Below, one piece after another: positions 56,217-64,000 of a DNA stretch of 64,000 bases. The number at the start of each line of letters is the position of its first letter. Position 1 is the stretch's first letter. The DNA is taken from positions 1 through 64,000 of the forward strand of contig NZ_JAMXQV010000031.1 of assembly GCF_024703995.1 (NCBI RefSeq). Direction: 5' to 3'. The notes below the pieces were generated by a model, which ran no database searches, was not told the DNA's origin, and saw only the letters and a program-made list of their open reading frames with translations. The position numbers and the translations under genes are program-made. Source of the stretch: Amycolatopsis iheyensis. Lineage in GTDB: Bacteria > Actinomycetota > Actinomycetes > Mycobacteriales > Pseudonocardiaceae.

Positions 56217-56828
56217 GTGTCGTCTGAGCCGGTCATCGGTGTGCTCGCCATGCAGGGTGCCGTGCGCGAGCACGTCGCCATGCTGGAAGAAGCCGGTGCG
56301 CGTGCCAAGCCGGTGCGGCGAGCGAGTGAACTGTCCGAAGTGGATGGTCTCGTGCTGCCCGGCGGCGAGTCGACGACCATGTCGAAGCTGCTCGAGACGT
56401 TCGAGCTGCTGGAGCCGCTCAAAGCGCGGATCGCCGAGGGCATGCCCGCCTTCGGCTCGTGCGCCGGGATGATCCTGCTGGCGCGGCAGACCCTCGACGG
56501 GCGGCCCGACCAGCAGCAGCTCGGCGGGCTCGACGTCGTCGTGCGGCGCAACGCCTTCGGCAGGCAGGTCGACTCCTTCGAGGCGGACCTCGACTTCGCC
56601 GAGGTGGACGGCGGGCCGGTGCACGCGGTCTTCATCCGGGCCCCGTGGGTCGAGAAGGCGGGCGACGGCGTCGAGGTGCTGGCGACCGTCAGCGGAGTGC
56701 CCGACGACACCGCTAGGATCGTCGCGGTCCGGCAAGGGGCGGTGCTGGCGACCGCGTTCCACCCGGAGCTGACGCCCGACGTGCGGGTGCACCGGCTGTT
56801 CGTCGACCTCGCGCGGAAGGCTGCCTGA
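56217..56828 (+). CDS. pdxT: pyridoxal 5'-phosphate synthase, glutaminase subunit
   Basis: A 203-residue class I glutamine amidotransferase feeding ammonia to PdxS. It has IGVLAMQGAVREHVAMLEEA, the oxyanion loop LPGGESTTMSKLL, nucleophile Cys82 (FGSCAGMILLA) and the His/Glu pair in TAFHPELTPD. GTG 56217 follows GGGAGG. It lies 41 bases before yebC, the usual neighbour, so the pdxT-yebC half of the classical pdxS-pdxT-yebC order is intact. Confidence 0.96.
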   Translation: MSSEPVIGVLAMQGAVREHVAMLEEAGARAKPVRRASELSEVDGLVLPGGESTTMSKLLETFELLEPLKARIAEGMPAFGSCAGMILLARQTLDGRPDQQQLGGLDVVVRRNAFGRQVDSFEADLDFAEVDGGPVHAVFIRAPWVEKAGDGVEVLATVSGVPDDTARIVAVRQGAVLATAFHPELTPDVRVHRLFVDLARKAA

Positions 56829-56869
56829 GACGCGGTGCCCGGCCGGGGTACGGAACAGATGGAGGAGAG

Positions 56870-57625
56870 ATGAGCGGCCACTCCAAGTGGGCCACCACGA
56901 AGCACAAGAAGGCCAACCTCGACGCGAAGCGCGGCAAGCTCTTCGCGCGGTTGATCAAGAACATCGAGGTGGCCGCCCGCACGGGCACCGGTGGTGGCGA
57001 CCCGGATGGCAACCCCACGCTCTACGACGCCATCCAGAAGGCGAAGAAGAACTCGGTCCCGCAGGACAACATCGAGCGCGCCCGCAAGCGCGGCGCCGGT
57101 GAAGAAGCCGGTGGCGCCGACTGGCAGAACATCACGTACGAGGGCTACGGCCCCAACGGCGTGGCGGTCCTGATCGAGTGCCTCACCGACAACAAGAACC
57201 GCGCCGCGATGGAGGTCCGCACCGCGCTCACCCGCAACGGCGGCTCGCTGGCCGACCCGGGCTCGGTCGCCTACATGTTCAACCGCAAGGGCGTCGTGCT
57301 CATGCCGAAGGCCGACGCCGCCGAGGACGACGTCCTCATGGCGGTCCTCGACGCGGGCGCCGAGGAGGTCAACGACCTCGACGAGAGCTTCGAGATCGTC
57401 TCCGAGGGCGGCGACCTGGTCCCGGTGCGCAAGGCACTGCAGGAGGCCGGCTTCGAGTACGAGTCGGCGGAGCTCACCTTCCTCCCGACGGTCAGCGTCC
57501 CCCTGGACGCCGACGGCGCGAAGAAGGTCTTCAAGCTGATCGACGCCCTCGAAGACTGCGACGACGTCCAGAACGTGTACGCGAACTTCGACGTCTCGGA
57601 CGAGGTGCTCGCCGAAGTCGGCTGA
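56870..57625 (+). CDS. yebC: YebC/PmpR-family protein
   Basis: A 251-residue three-domain protein of the TACO1/YebC family. The N-terminus is GHSKWATTKHKKANLDAKRG, followed by GGDPDGNPTLYDAIQKAKKN and NITYEGYGPNGVAVLIECLT. Members act as transcriptional regulators or, in recent work, ribosome-associated factors easing proline-rich translation. GGAGGAG precedes ATG 56870. It usually stands upstream of ruvCAB; here two small genes intervene. Confidence 0.95.
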   Translation: MSGHSKWATTKHKKANLDAKRGKLFARLIKNIEVAARTGTGGGDPDGNPTLYDAIQKAKKNSVPQDNIERARKRGAGEEAGGADWQNITYEGYGPNGVAVLIECLTDNKNRAAMEVRTALTRNGGSLADPGSVAYMFNRKGVVLMPKADAAEDDVLMAVLDAGAEEVNDLDESFEIVSEGGDLVPVRKALQEAGFEYESAELTFLPTVSVPLDADGAKKVFKLIDALEDCDDVQNVYANFDVSDEVLAEVG

Positions 57626-57651
57626 TTTTTTCCTTGCCGCGCAACACTTTT

Positions 57652-57684
57652 GGGCCCGGGCCGGAAACTTTCCGGCCCGGGCCC
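57652..57684 (+). terminator. terminator after yebC
   Basis: GGGCCCGGGCCGGAAA pairs perfectly with TTTCCGGCCCGGGCCC around one base, 27 bases beyond the stop. Confidence 0.8.
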
Positions 57685-57720
57685 TGTGTTCGGCCGGGTC
57701 CGTCAGGCAGAATGTGCGCC

Positions 57721-58260
57721 GTGACCTCGACGACCCCCGCCTCCGCCGACATCACCGCCGATCTCTCCGAAGAAGACCTGCGCCTCATCGCGTGGATCGA
57801 GGAGCAGGCGAAGGACCGCGGCAACGCCGTCATCACGGTCGCCGGGGACGACGAAGGCGCCAACTACTGCTTCACCGCCTGTGCGTGGGCGCTGCACAAC
57901 GTGCCCGAGGCCGTGGTGGTCGGCCTGCCCGAGCAGATGGGCCCCGTCCTGCTCGACGCCTACGTCGACCGCGCGGCCAACGGCGAGATCTTCGAGGTCG
58001 GCCGGCGTTACGACGACTTCTTCGAGGGCGTCCCCGTGGTCCTCGAGCGGGTCAACAAGGGGCACTACCCCGCGTTCTTCGGCTCGGCGTTCCTCATCTA
58101 CCCCGACGGCGACTTCCCGGCGCTGCAGCTGATCGTCGCGACGCCTGAAGGCAAGTTCCCCTGGCACCCGGACGCCCCCGAGGGCTTCGCGCAGTGGCAG
58201 CAGGTCCTCACCGACAGCGGCGCCCCGGAAAGCTGGACCCCCGGCGTCGACGGGCCCTAG
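57721..58260 (+). CDS. DUF4262 family protein
   Basis: A 179-residue protein of the DUF4262 group. AWIEEQAKDRGNAVITVAGD, NYCFTACAWALHNVPEAVVV, GLPEQMGPVLLDAYVDRAAN and QLIVATPEGKFPWHPDAPEG are the characteristic stretches, and the family function is not known. CAGAAT at 57708-57713 lies eight bases before GTG 57721, compatible with leaderless transcription. ATG 57712 would start inside that box, so GTG is preferred. It is convergent with the cupin gene, the two stops lying eight bases apart. Confidence 0.8.
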   Translation: MTSTTPASADITADLSEEDLRLIAWIEEQAKDRGNAVITVAGDDEGANYCFTACAWALHNVPEAVVVGLPEQMGPVLLDAYVDRAANGEIFEVGRRYDDFFEGVPVVLERVNKGHYPAFFGSAFLIYPDGDFPALQLIVATPEGKFPWHPDAPEGFAQWQQVLTDSGAPESWTPGVDGP

Positions 58261-58267
58261 GAAGGGC

Positions 58268-58717
58268 TCAGAACTTCCGCAGGTCGGCGGCCGCTTCCGG
58301 ATAGGTGGCCGCCAGCTCCGACGCGGGCGCGAACTCGACGCAGTCGTCCGTGTAGGGCGGCACCACGACCGTCCCCAGCAGGCTCCACCCGCCGAGTGTG
58401 ACGGCCGCCTGCCAGGTCCCGGCGGGCACGACGACCTGCGGCCGCTGCCCGGCGGCCACGTCCGTGCCCAGCACCGGCCGCTCGACCGAGCCGTCCGGAT
58501 GCAGCAGCAGCATCGACGCCGGCGCGCCCGCGTGGTGCACCCAGACCTCGACGCGGTCCAGCCGGTGCGGCGCGGAGCGCTCGGGCGCGACGAGCAGGTA
58601 GTAGATCGCGGACCCGGCGGCCGAGCGCCAGCTCTGCGTCCACTGCCCGCCCTCGACCGGTAAGGGCGCCAGGCCCAGGTGGGTGACGAAATCCGACGGC
58701 TCCGGCATGTCACCCAT
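58268..58717 (-). CDS. cupin_5 (DUF985) family protein
   Basis: A 149-residue single-domain cupin. PLPVEGGQWTQSWRSAAGSA, IYYLLVAPERSAPHRLDRVE, VEVWVHHAGAPASMLLLHPD, then VVVPAGTWQAAVTLGGWSLL and a C-terminal DDCVEFAPASELAATYP match DUF985 proteins. The usual metal His set is partly present (HR, HH), and the substrate is unknown. An internal ATG at 58708 is an alternative start. No operon partner; divergent from ruvC. Confidence 0.83.
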   Translation of the reverse strand: MGDMPEPSDFVTHLGLAPLPVEGGQWTQSWRSAAGSAIYYLLVAPERSAPHRLDRVEVWVHHAGAPASMLLLHPDGSVERPVLGTDVAAGQRPQVVVPAGTWQAAVTLGGWSLLGTVVVPPYTDDCVEFAPASELAATYPEAAADLRKF

Positions 58718-58749
58718 CCTGCCGGAGCGGCGCCCAGTAGCCTCGTAGC

Positions 58750-58765
58750 TCGAACTGATGTTCGC
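58750..58765 (+). promoter_or_regulatory. LexA (SOS) box upstream of ruvCAB
   Basis: TCGAACTGATGTTCGC fits the actinobacterial/Gram-positive SOS consensus TCGAAC-N4-GTTCGA with one end mismatch. It lies 18 bases before the ruvC start, where LexA would occlude the promoter, so DNA damage should induce ruvCAB. Confidence 0.82.
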
Positions 58766-58782
58766 GGCGGAAGGAAGAACGG

Positions 58783-59367
58783 GTGCGCGTGCTCGGGGTC
58801 GACCCCGGTCTGACCAGGTGCGGCCTGGGCGTGGTCGACGGCGGCAAGGGCCGGGCCGTGCGGTGCGTCGCCGTCGACGTGGTCCGGACGCCGCCCGACG
58901 CGGACCTGGCCCACCGGCTGCTCGGCATCTCCGACGAAGTCGAGCGCTGGCTGGACAAGTACAAGCCGGCCGCCGTGGCGGTGGAGCGCGTCTTCGCCCA
59001 GCACAACGTCCGGACCGCGATGGGCACCGCGCAGGCCGGCGGGGTCGTCGCGCTGGCGGCCGCGCGGCGCGGGCTGCCCGTCGTCTTCCACACCCCGAGC
59101 GAGGTCAAGGCCGCGGTCAGCGGGTCGGGCCGAGCCGACAAGGCCCAGGTCACGGCCATGGTGATGCGCCTGCTGAACCTCGAGGTCGCGCCGCACCCCG
59201 CCGACGCCGCCGACGCCCTCGCGCTGGCCATCTGCCACCTCTGGCGGGAGCCGATGCGGGCCCGGCTCGCCGAGGCCGAAGCACGCGCGGCCGAGATGGC
59301 CCGCACGCACAAAGCCCGCCTCGCCGCGGCGGCGAAACAAGCCAAGAACCCTGGAGCAGCACGATGA
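58783..59367 (+). CDS. ruvC: Holliday-junction resolvase RuvC
   Basis: A 194-residue RNase-H-fold endonuclease that cuts four-way junctions symmetrically. The acidic catalytic set is Asp7 (VLGVDPGLTRCGLG), Glu68 (AVAVERVFAQHN) and the C-terminal acidic/His cluster (APHPADAADALALAICH). The Lys/Arg-rich tail is typical of actinobacterial RuvC. GTG 58783 follows GGAAGGAAG. Its stop overlaps ruvA (ATGA). Confidence 0.96.
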   Translation: MRVLGVDPGLTRCGLGVVDGGKGRAVRCVAVDVVRTPPDADLAHRLLGISDEVERWLDKYKPAAVAVERVFAQHNVRTAMGTAQAGGVVALAAARRGLPVVFHTPSEVKAAVSGSGRADKAQVTAMVMRLLNLEVAPHPADAADALALAICHLWREPMRARLAEAEARAAEMARTHKARLAAAAKQAKNPGAAR

Positions 59368-59960
59368 TCTCGTCGGTACGCGGAGAAGTCCTGTCGGTCG
59401 GGCTGGACCACGTCGTGGTCGAGGTCGGCGGGGTCGGCTTCGCCGTGCAGGCCACCCCGGCGACCCTGGCCACCCTGCGCCGCGGCGAGGAGGTCCGGCT
59501 GCACACCGCGCTGGTCGTGCGTGAGGACTCGCTGACGCTGTTCGGCTTCGCCGACGTCGACGCGCGGGAGCTGTTCGGCCTGCTGCAGACGGTGTCCGGC
59601 ATCGGGCCGCGGCTCGCGCTGGCCACCCTCGCCGTGCTCGACCCGGACAAGCTGCGGGCCGCGCTGGTGGAAGGCAACATCACCGTGCTCACCTCGGTGC
59701 CCGGCATCGGCCGCAAGGGCGCCGAGCGGCTCACCCTCGAACTGCGCGACAAGGTCACCGCGCTCGGCGGCGCCGACGGCGCGCCCGCGGTCACCGCGCC
59801 CGGCGCCCTGCGTGCGGAGGTCGTCGAGGCGCTGGCCGGGCTCGGCTTCCCGGCCAAGCAGGCCGAGCAGGCCGTCGACAAGGTGCTCGCCGACGGTGAC
59901 GGCCACACGACGTCCAGCGTGCTGCGTGCCGCGCTGACCACCCTCGGCCGGAAGCGGTAG
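59364..59960 (+). CDS. ruvA: Holliday-junction DNA helicase subunit RuvA
   Basis: A 198-residue junction-binding protein. Domain I is ISSVRGEVLSVGLDHVVVEV, domain II has the two helix-hairpin-helix motifs (LLQTVSGIGPRLALATLAVL; LTSVPGIGRKGAERLTLELR), and domain III (LRAEVVEALAGLGFPAKQAE) contacts RuvB. It loads RuvB rings onto junctions for branch migration. It is eight bases upstream of ruvB. Confidence 0.96.
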   Translation: MISSVRGEVLSVGLDHVVVEVGGVGFAVQATPATLATLRRGEEVRLHTALVVREDSLTLFGFADVDARELFGLLQTVSGIGPRLALATLAVLDPDKLRAALVEGNITVLTSVPGIGRKGAERLTLELRDKVTALGGADGAPAVTAPGALRAEVVEALAGLGFPAKQAEQAVDKVLADGDGHTTSSVLRAALTTLGRKR

Positions 59961-59968
59961 GCGCGGCC

Positions 59969-61036
59969 GTGGAGTATGAAGCCGTGGAGGAAGAGGAAGC
60001 CCTCTCGGCGTGGGCCCAGACCGGCGAAGACACCGTCGAGGGCACGCTGCGGCCCCGCAAGCTCGACGAGTTCGTCGGCCAGCCGCGCGTGCGCGAGCAG
60101 CTGGAGCTGGTGCTGGAGAGCGCCCGCCGCCGCGGGGTGCCGCCCGACCACATCCTGCTGTCCGGCCCGCCCGGGCTGGGCAAGACGTCGATGGCGATGA
60201 TCGTCGCCGCCGAGCTGGGCGCGGCCATCCGGATCACCTCCGGCCCGGCGCTGGAACGGGCCGGCGACCTCGCCGCGATGCTGTCCAACCTCGCGCCCGG
60301 GGACGTCCTGTTCATCGACGAGATCCACCGGATCGCCCGCCCCGCCGAGGAGATGCTGTACCTGGCGATGGAGGACTTCCGCGTCGACGTCGTGGTCGGC
60401 AAGGGACCGGGCGCCACCAGCATCCCGCTGGAGATCGCGCCGTTCACGCTGGTCGGGGCCACCACGCGGTCCGGCTCGCTGACCGGGCCGCTGCGCGACC
60501 GGTTCGGCTTCACCGGCCAGATGGAGTTCTACACCGACACCGAGCTGGAGCTGGTCGTCCGCCGCGCGGCCACGATCCTCGACATCCCGATCGACCGCGA
60601 CGGCTGTCAGGAGATCGCCGGCCGCTCGCGCGGCACGCCCCGGATCGCGAACCGGCTGCTGCGGCGCGTGCGCGACTACGCCGAGGTCCGCGCCGACGGC
60701 AAGGTGACCCTCGAAGTGGCCCGCGCCGCGCTGGCCGTCTACGACGTCGACGAGCTGGGCCTCGACCGGCTCGACCGGGCCGTGCTCACCGCGCTGACCA
60801 GGTCGTTCGGTGGTGGCCCGGTCGGTATTTCGACGCTCGCGGTGGCCGTGGGGGAGGAGGCGACCACCGTGGAAGAGGTGTGTGAGCCCTACCTCGTGCG
60901 CGCCGGTATGCTCGCCCGCACCCCGCGCGGCCGGGTCGCGACCGCGGCGGCGTGGGAACACCTCGGCATGGTGCCGCCCGCGGACCTCCCGGGGCGCCCG
61001 GACCAGGGCGGGCCGTCGCCGTTCGAGCAGGACTGA
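59969..61036 (+). CDS. ruvB: Holliday-junction branch-migration ATPase RuvB
   Basis: A 355-residue AAA+ motor: Walker A LLSGPPGLGKTSMAMIVAAE, Walker B VLFIDEIHR, sensor 1 LVGATTRSGSLTGPLRDRFG with the Arg finger, and a C-terminal winged helix (GGPVGISTLAVAVGEEATTV, LGMVPPADLPGR). GTG 59969 was chosen with the acidic N-terminus typical of actinobacterial RuvB. The operon ruvCAB precedes yajC-secDF, a common actinobacterial order. Confidence 0.96.
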   Translation: MEYEAVEEEEALSAWAQTGEDTVEGTLRPRKLDEFVGQPRVREQLELVLESARRRGVPPDHILLSGPPGLGKTSMAMIVAAELGAAIRITSGPALERAGDLAAMLSNLAPGDVLFIDEIHRIARPAEEMLYLAMEDFRVDVVVGKGPGATSIPLEIAPFTLVGATTRSGSLTGPLRDRFGFTGQMEFYTDTELELVVRRAATILDIPIDRDGCQEIAGRSRGTPRIANRLLRRVRDYAEVRADGKVTLEVARAALAVYDVDELGLDRLDRAVLTALTRSFGGGPVGISTLAVAVGEEATTVEEVCEPYLVRAGMLARTPRGRVATAAAWEHLGMVPPADLPGRPDQGGPSPFEQD

Positions 61037-61155
61037 GCGGCTCGTACCGGCGGGTGGGTGCTGGCGTCCGCGCTGGTACCTGGCACACTTGACAGGAGCA
61101 CATACCCAAAAACCGGACATTTCGGCTGGGCCCGGTGTCCGTCGAACGGAGAATC

Positions 61156-61560
61156 ATGCAACAGCTATTGCTGCCCCTGCTGCTCGTGCTCGTCCTCGCC
61201 GTGCCGCTGGTGATGAGCACTCGCAAGCAGAAGAAGCAGCAGGCGGCGCAACAGGAGCTGCAGAACAGCATCGCCCCCGGTGACCGCGTGATGACCACCT
61301 CGGGTCTCTACGGCACCGTTGCCGACGCCTCCGGTGACAACACGATCGACATCGAGATCGCCCCCGGCGTCGTCACCACCTGGCTGCGCCTGGCGGTCCG
61401 CGAAAAGGTCGAGCCGGTCGTCGAGACCGACGAGGACACCGCGGACGAGGCCGAGGCCCCCGCCGAAGAGTCGATCATCGCCTCGGACGCCGGCGTCAAG
61501 GACGACGAGCCGCAGACCACCGCGCAGGTGGCCCCGCCGCTGGAGCACGGCAAGAAGTAG
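61156..61560 (+). CDS. yajC: preprotein translocase subunit YajC
   Basis: A 134-residue SecDF accessory protein. A single N-terminal helix (QLLLPLLLVLVLAVPLVMST) is followed by RKQKKQQ and the conserved GDRVMTTSGLYGTVADAS domain, then an acidic actinobacterial tail (ETDEDTADEAEAPAEE). ATG 61156 with GGAG upstream was preferred over ATG 61135. Confidence 0.93.
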   Translation: MQQLLLPLLLVLVLAVPLVMSTRKQKKQQAAQQELQNSIAPGDRVMTTSGLYGTVADASGDNTIDIEIAPGVVTTWLRLAVREKVEPVVETDEDTADEAEAPAEESIIASDAGVKDDEPQTTAQVAPPLEHGKK

Positions 61561-61776
61561 CCCTCGCGGCACCCTGGGTGGGCCGCGGAAACGCCCGACG
61601 AAAGTCGGTGTGGCCTCGCACGCCGGGCTCACGCAGCACCGAGTAGTGTCTCGGTGCTGCGTGCGTGTCCGCCGTCATACCCGTGCCCGGGAGTGAATCG
61701 CACACAGCCCCTCCCGGTAACCCTCCGGGCGGGCACCGCTTAGTGGGGCAACCCAGTCCGAGGAGACCGAAGCACC

Positions 61777-63573
61777 GTGGCATCATCGGCCGGGCATCTC
61801 CGCCCGGGACGCTATCTCGCCTTCTTCGCCCTGATCGTGATCGTGCTGTACGCGCTGGTGTTCCTCACCGGCAACCACAAGCCGACCCCGAAGCTGGGTA
61901 TCGACCTGCAAGGCGGCACCCGGGTCACGCTCACCGCCCGCACCCCCGACGGCGGCCAGCCCACCCGCGAGTCCCTGAACCAGGCGCGCCAGATCATCGA
62001 GCGGCGCGTCAACGGGATCGGCGTCGGCGGCACCGAGGTCCTCCTCGACGGCAACAACGTCGTCATCACCGTCCCCGGCGAGCAGGGCGACCAGGCGAAG
62101 AACCTGGGCAAGACCGCCAAGCTGGGCTTCCGGAAGGTCGTCAGCGCCGCGACCCAGCCGGTGGTGCCCCCGCAGACGAACCCGCCGCCGGCTACGAACA
62201 CGCCGACCTCCGGCGCCCCGACCTCGGGCGCGCCGAGCAGCTCGGCCCCGGCCGCCACCTCGAGCGCGCCGCCGTCCAGCCCGGTCGCCGGTGGTGGCGG
62301 TGGCGCCGCCGCCGCGCCCGCGCAGCAGCAGAGCACCACGCCGGCCCCGCCGAGCAGCAGCACCACGCCGCCGCCGTCGAGCCAGGCCCCGGCTCCCTCG
62401 GACGGCTCGGTCGACGCGAAGACCGCGCAGGAGATCCAGGCCGCGAAGGCGCTGCGCCAGAACAAGGACCTGATCGGCGCCGACGGCCAGCCGAACCAGG
62501 AGCTCGTCACCAAGGCGATGGCGGCGCTGACCTGCGCGCCCAACGCCAACGACCCGCTCGAGGGCAACGACGACCCGAAGCTGCCGCTGGTCGCCTGCGG
62601 TGACCACGACACGTACAAGTACCTGCTGGAGCCGGAGTTCCTGCCGGGCACCGAGATCTCGGACGCGAACTCGACGTTCAACACGCAGAACGGCCAGTGG
62701 GTGGTCAACCTCAGCTTCAAGAGCGAGGGCACCAAGATCTGGGCGGACTTCACGTCGAAGAACGTCAACCAGCAGGCCGCCTTCGTGCTCGACACGCAGG
62801 TCGTCTCGGCGCCGAACATCCAGGTGGCCATCCTCGACGGCAACACCCAGATCACCGGCAAGTTCACGCAGGCCGAGGCGAAGGACCTCTCGGACATCCT
62901 GAAGTACGGCTCGCTGCCGCTGTCGTTCGCCTCGTCGGACGCGACCACCGTGTCGGCGACCCTGGGCTACGCCTCGCTGCAGGCCGGCCTCATCGCCGGC
63001 GGCATCGGCCTGCTGGTCGTGTTCGTCTACTGCCTGTTCTACTACCGCCTGCTCGGCGTGCTCACGATCCTCTCGCTGGCCCTGTCCGGTGCGCTGGTGT
63101 TCGCGGTCCTTGTGCTGCTGGGCCGCTGGATCGGCTACACGCTGGACCTCGCGGGCATCGCCGGCCTGATCATCGCCATCGGTATCACGGCCGACTCGTT
63201 CGTCATCTACTTCGAACGACTGAAGGACGAGATCCGGGAAGGACGGACATTCCGGTCCGCGGTGCCGCGCGGCTGGGTCCGCGCCCGGCGCACCATCCTG
63301 GCCTCGGACGGCGTGAGCTTCCTGGCCGCGGCGATCCTGTACGTCATCGCGGTCGGCGACGTCCAGGGCTTCGCGTTCACCCTCGGCATGTCCACGGTCC
63401 TCGACCTCGTGGTCGTGTACCTCGTGACGCACCCGCTGGTGGCCATGGTGTCCACGTCGAAGTCGAAGTTCCTGTCCAATCCGAGGAACCTGGGCCTCGG
63501 CGCCGTGCAGCAAGTGGGTTCGCAGCGTAAGAAGTCGACCTCGGTCGGCCGCGCGAACGTGAAGGAGGCCTGA
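61777..63573 (+). CDS. secD: protein-export membrane protein SecD
   Basis: A 598-residue RND-type subunit using the proton gradient to finish Sec export. TM1 is at 14-32, with KLGIDLQGGTRVTLTA the canonical D1 motif. An unusual 90-residue Pro/Ser/Thr/Gly-rich spacer (about 130-215) interrupts the periplasmic domain, as in other actinobacteria. Five C-terminal helices carry GLIAGGIGLLVVFVYCLFYY, IAGLIIAIGITADSFVIYFE (the D in this helix relays protons) and RRTILASDGVSFLAAAILY. GTG 61777 was taken from context. It is followed one base later by secF. Confidence 0.95.
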   Translation: MASSAGHLRPGRYLAFFALIVIVLYALVFLTGNHKPTPKLGIDLQGGTRVTLTARTPDGGQPTRESLNQARQIIERRVNGIGVGGTEVLLDGNNVVITVPGEQGDQAKNLGKTAKLGFRKVVSAATQPVVPPQTNPPPATNTPTSGAPTSGAPSSSAPAATSSAPPSSPVAGGGGGAAAAPAQQQSTTPAPPSSSTTPPPSSQAPAPSDGSVDAKTAQEIQAAKALRQNKDLIGADGQPNQELVTKAMAALTCAPNANDPLEGNDDPKLPLVACGDHDTYKYLLEPEFLPGTEISDANSTFNTQNGQWVVNLSFKSEGTKIWADFTSKNVNQQAAFVLDTQVVSAPNIQVAILDGNTQITGKFTQAEAKDLSDILKYGSLPLSFASSDATTVSATLGYASLQAGLIAGGIGLLVVFVYCLFYYRLLGVLTILSLALSGALVFAVLVLLGRWIGYTLDLAGIAGLIIAIGITADSFVIYFERLKDEIREGRTFRSAVPRGWVRARRTILASDGVSFLAAAILYVIAVGDVQGFAFTLGMSTVLDLVVVYLVTHPLVAMVSTSKSKFLSNPRNLGLGAVQQVGSQRKKSTSVGRANVKEA

Positions 63574-63574
63574 C

Positions 63575-64000
63575 GTGGGCGTCGAAGAACTGGGCACGGA
63601 CGCCGACGGCGACGTCAAGGTCGCGGCGAAGCCCGGCAAGAAGGAAAGCATCTTCCACCGGCTCTACGTCGGCACCGGCGCGTTCGACGTCGTCGGCAAG
63701 CGCAAGCGCTGGTACCTCTTCTTCGGGGCGCTGGTGCTGGTGTGCCTCGCCTCGATGGTCTTCCGCGGCTTCAACATCGGCATCGAGTTCGAGGGCGGCA
63801 CGCAGATCCAGATGCCGGCCAACGGCATCCACGGCGTGATCACCGAGGAGCAGGCCAAGGAGTCGTTCCAGAAGGCCCTCGGCCGTCCGGCGGCGGAGAC
63901 GCAGAAGGTCGGCACGGGCAACGCGTCGACCATCCAGATCCGCACCGACACGCTGGACGCGGCCGACGTCGCGAAGGTCAAGCAGGGCCTGTTCACCGAC
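63575..64000 (+). CDS. secF: protein-export membrane protein SecF, 5' part
   Basis: A frame opens at GTG 63575, right after the secD stop and inside its GGAGG context, and runs off the window after 142 codons. It reads HRLYVGTGAFDVVGKRKRWY, LFFGALVLVCLASMVFRGFN (TM1) and IGIEFEGGTQIQMPANG, the SecF counterpart of the SecD D1 motif. The N-terminal 25 residues are polar and variable. The remaining five helices lie outside the window. Confidence 0.93.
   Translation, partial: MGVEELGTDADGDVKVAAKPGKKESIFHRLYVGTGAFDVVGKRKRWYLFFGALVLVCLASMVFRGFNIGIEFEGGTQIQMPANGIHGVITEEQAKESFQKALGRPAAETQKVGTGNASTIQIRTDTLDAADVAKVKQGLFTD

Overview
The window is high-GC actinobacterial DNA and looks like Pseudonocardiaceae, most likely Amycolatopsis or a close relative. 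This rests on an SsgA-family sporulation protein, a phosphatidylinositol mannoside operon (PIP synthase, PatA-like acyltransferase, PimA), an AfsR-like NB-ARC/TPR regulator, a type III polyketide synthase, a standalone XdhC domain protein and frequent GTG/TTG starts. The genus assignment is inference. No rRNA gene, CRISPR array or intact insertion sequence was seen.

Layout. 0-11 kb is accessory: a small membrane protein, a VOC protein, two cysteine-rich secreted proteins around a type III PKS, a large XRE/NB-ARC/TPR regulator and a secreted vWA/Calx-beta protein. Several broken genes lie among them (alpha/beta hydrolase, membrane protein, alpha-toroid protein, 3-hydroxyisobutyryl-CoA hydrolase, enoyl-CoA hydratase). 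11.2-25.3 kb is a compact divergent catabolic island. Its minus arm holds an FbpABC-type ABC importer, an amidohydrolase and a Pht5-like protein. Its plus arm holds a CoxG-like protein, an HpcH/HpaI aldolase, a LigJ-like 4-oxalomesaconate hydratase, a ThDP enzyme, two more Pht5-like proteins and a second amidohydrolase. GntR/FCD regulators cap both ends, and the shared promoter carries TTGTTTAACAA-type operators. 25.4-31 kb has a glycosyltransferase pair divergent from an OmpR-type two-component system. 31-35.3 kb is decayed: a frameshifted unknown gene, a PhoU remnant and a tyrosine recombinase remnant, with an intact DinB-like protein and a beta-carbonic anhydrase between. The recombinase remnant stops next to a tRNA-Gly/Cys/Val array.

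35.7-64 kb is core-like and I saw no broken gene in it. It holds SsgA-family, tRNA-Val(CAC), a sugar-phosphate transferase, a nitroreductase, thrS-HIT-MarR-pgsA-patA-pimA, a LemA-like protein, three tandem ~87-residue paralogues, XdhC, an EF-G-like GTPase, a Tat-type FAD oxidase, an ArsR-type regulator, pdxS, an inserted block (HEPN-like hypothetical, XRE-cupin regulator, azlCD), pdxT, yebC, ruvCAB behind an SOS box, and yajC-secD-secF, the last running off the window.

How the genes work together. In the island, a plausible route is import of an unidentified carboxylate, ring or lactone processing by Pht5-like and LigI-like enzymes to 4-oxalomesaconate, hydration by the LigJ homologue, and retro-aldol cleavage by the HpcH/HpaI enzyme in place of LigK. 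No ring-opening dioxygenase is present, so the substrate is unknown. This island is the best candidate for an undescribed system. Two intergenic structures also stand out: nested or crossing inverted-repeat modules at 47.6 kb and 56.05 kb, which can fold in mutually exclusive ways.
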